A stretch of 14,577 nucleotides of DNA from Treponema sp. (GTDB taxonomy: Bacteria > Spirochaetota > Spirochaetia > Treponematales > Breznakiellaceae), in the NCBI GenBank assembly GCA_031284195.1, contig JAITAI010000283.1, forward strand, positions 1 through 14,577. The letters run 5' to 3'. Both the position numbers and the translations under genes were made by a program. The first letter of the stretch is position 1, and each line of letters opens with the position of its first letter. Below the pieces are notes generated by a model. The model ran no database searches and had not been told where the DNA came from. It saw nothing but the letters and a program-made list of their open reading frames with translations. Shown piece after piece: positions 13,340 to 14,577 of this stretch.

Positions 13340-13368
13340 TTTTTCAAAACGCGGGTACTTTTGAAAAA
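13340..13368. repeat. Inverted repeat between cheR and cheB
   Basis: TTTTTCAAAA (13340-13349) and TTTTGAAAAA (13359-13368) form a 10-pair AT-rich stem with a 9-base loop just after the cheR stop. No T-run follows, so it is not a convincing intrinsic terminator. It may affect the stability of the cheR end or the relative yield of cheB. Confidence 0.45.
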
Positions 13369-13404
13369 GTCTCTGTTTAGTTCTTTAAAATAACAACTGG
13401 AATC

Positions 13405-13410
13405 AAGGAG
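13405..13410 (+). promoter_or_regulatory. Ribosome-binding site fixing the GTG start of cheB
   Basis: AAGGAG is seven bases before GTG at 13418-13420. The ATG at 13411 is in another frame and stops after four codons (MDRG), so the GTG is the real start. Confidence 0.8.
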
Positions 13411-13417
13411 ATGGATC

Positions 13418-14577
13418 GTGGCTGATGAAATAGGTGTATTAATTGTGGATGATGCTGCGCTGATGCGTAACCTTATAGGTAAAATGGTGGAATCCACTCC
13501 TGGTCTCGTGGTAGCTGAAAAAGCTATGAATGGGATCTTTGCTCTGCGGAAAATCCCCCGGGTCAATCCTGATATTATTGTCCTGGACCTGGAAATGCCG
13601 GAAATGAACGGTATCGAATTCCTTAAAGAGCGTAAAAAACTGGGTATTGAAATACCGGTGATTATTCTTTCTGCCTTGGCCCGTCGGGGTGCAGAGCTAA
13701 CCATGGAAGCCTTGGCTTTGGGGGCCAGTGATTTTATCCATAAGCCTTCGGATGTAGGGAGTAATGATATCTACGCAGTGAAAAACGTACTCACGAGTAT
13801 GCTCTTAGGATACGGCAGTAAATACCGGCGTTCAACAGGTAAGAAGCTGATCTCCATAGATTATACGCAGTATGAGTTTAAAAAGCTGGAGCCCACCCAT
13901 GGGCCCACTCAGCCGGCAGATACTTTTGTTAAGCACATACGATCGACCTTAGGGATGTCTTCCCCCACAACTCCAGCGAAGCCTCCAACTCGGCTGCGGA
14001 AACCGGGTAAAACGGAGATCATTGCCATTGGTATTTCCACGGGAGGCCCTGATGCGTTGCGTCTTCTTTGTTCCCGGCTTGATCCGGATTTATCCGTACC
14101 GATAGTGATAGTACAGCACATGCCCCCGGGATTTACCAATGAGTTTGCCAAAAGCCTGAACCGGGTTTGCCCTTTGGAGGTCAAGGAAGCGGAAGAAGGG
14201 GATCTCATCAAGTCAGGGCGCATCTTGATAGCCCAAGGGAATAAGCACCTAGAGCTAGAACGAAAAGCCTTGTCAGTAATAGCTCATCTTTCCGATGCCC
14301 CCCTGGTAAGCGGGCACAGGCCTTCGGCAGATGTACTCTTCGCTTCGGTGGCCAAGGTCTACGGTAATCAGGCCCTGGGGGTCATCATGACCGGAATGGG
14401 TCGTGACGGCGCTGAACAGTTGGGTACTATTTATCAAGAGGGGGGCATTACCCTTGGACAAGATGAGGCCAGCGCGGTGGTGTACGGTATGCCCCGGGTT
14501 GCCTTTGAACTGGGGCATGTGATGGAACAGGTTTCCCTGGAAAATATGGCCCAACGGATCTGTTCCATTGCTAAGGG
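13418..14577 (+). CDS. cheB: Chemotaxis response regulator / receptor methylesterase CheB (3' end cut)
   Basis: CheB removes methyl groups from chemoreceptors and deamidates glutamines when phosphorylated by CheA. I translated 386 codons from the GTG start; the frame is open at the window edge and probably lacks only a few residues. The receiver domain (1-120) has the acidic pair D11/D12, the phosphorylated D57 in VLDLEMPEMNG, S85 and K109. The methylesterase domain (about 198-386) has GISTGGP with nucleophile Ser207, VQHMPPGFT with His234 and TGMGRDG with Asp330, the full catalytic triad. The linker between domains (about 125-198) is long, with a hydrophobic-charged part (LISIDYTQYEFKKLEP) and a Pro/Thr-rich part. 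It lies directly behind cheR, as in other treponemes as I recall. Confidence 0.97.
   Translation, partial: MADEIGVLIVDDAALMRNLIGKMVESTPGLVVAEKAMNGIFALRKIPRVNPDIIVLDLEMPEMNGIEFLKERKKLGIEIPVIILSALARRGAELTMEALALGASDFIHKPSDVGSNDIYAVKNVLTSMLLGYGSKYRRSTGKKLISIDYTQYEFKKLEPTHGPTQPADTFVKHIRSTLGMSSPTTPAKPPTRLRKPGKTEIIAIGISTGGPDALRLLCSRLDPDLSVPIVIVQHMPPGFTNEFAKSLNRVCPLEVKEAEEGDLIKSGRILIAQGNKHLELERKALSVIAHLSDAPLVSGHRPSADVLFASVAKVYGNQALGVIMTGMGRDGAEQLGTIYQEGGITLGQDEASAVVYGMPRVAFELGHVMEQVSLENMAQRICSIAK

Noticed and set aside
13340..13368. Intrinsic terminator after cheR
   Set aside because: The stem is AT-rich and followed by GTCTCTG, not a T-run, and the partner gene cheB lies directly downstream.

Overview
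The window looks like chromosomal DNA from a spirochaete of the Treponema group. This is inferred from protein style: a cheR-cheB pair in the order I recall from Treponema pallidum, a spirochaete-like lipobox (LVSC), and a DEAD-box helicase with a long basic tail. Composition is moderate GC with AT-rich intergenic regions. I could not run a search, so the genus is a guess and the species is open; moderate GC would suit a termite-gut or free-living treponeme better than the oral or syphilis species.

Layout. From base 68 to 11343 every gene is on the minus strand; from 11585 to the right edge every gene is on the plus strand. Reading the minus strand in its own direction, a DEAD-box RNA helicase (11343-9517) is followed by an ABC-F ATPase of the YkpA/YbiT type (9513-7873), a DUF1538 membrane protein (7845-5866) and a PII-like protein (5856-4693). 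The gaps are 3, 27 and 9 bases and each downstream gene has a strong AGGAG site, so these four probably form one operon. Next come a 105-base palindromic intergenic element, a DUF2156 acyl/aminoacyl-transferase-like gene (4511-3639), a 341-base gap full of inverted repeats, an unrecognised helical protein (3297-1918) and an oligopeptide-binding lipoprotein of the OppA family (1789-68).

The divergent region 11344-11584 carries two near-identical palindromes and separates the helicase from a PF13350-type tyrosine phosphatase gene (11585-12328). After 179 bases come cheR (12508-13329) and cheB (13418 to the window end, cut a few codons short at most). CheR and CheB methylate and demethylate chemoreceptors and work as a pair.

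The most interesting item is the DUF1538/PII-like pair. The membrane protein is an internal duplication with an extra soluble insert in its second half. Its partner appears to hold three PII-like domains in one chain, which would make a covalent version of the usual PII trimer. This suggests a nucleotide- or metabolite-gated transporter system whose substrate is unknown. Other points are an SD-less, possibly leaderless cheR, an ABC-F protein with one ATP site degenerate on both faces, and several unexplained inverted-repeat elements.
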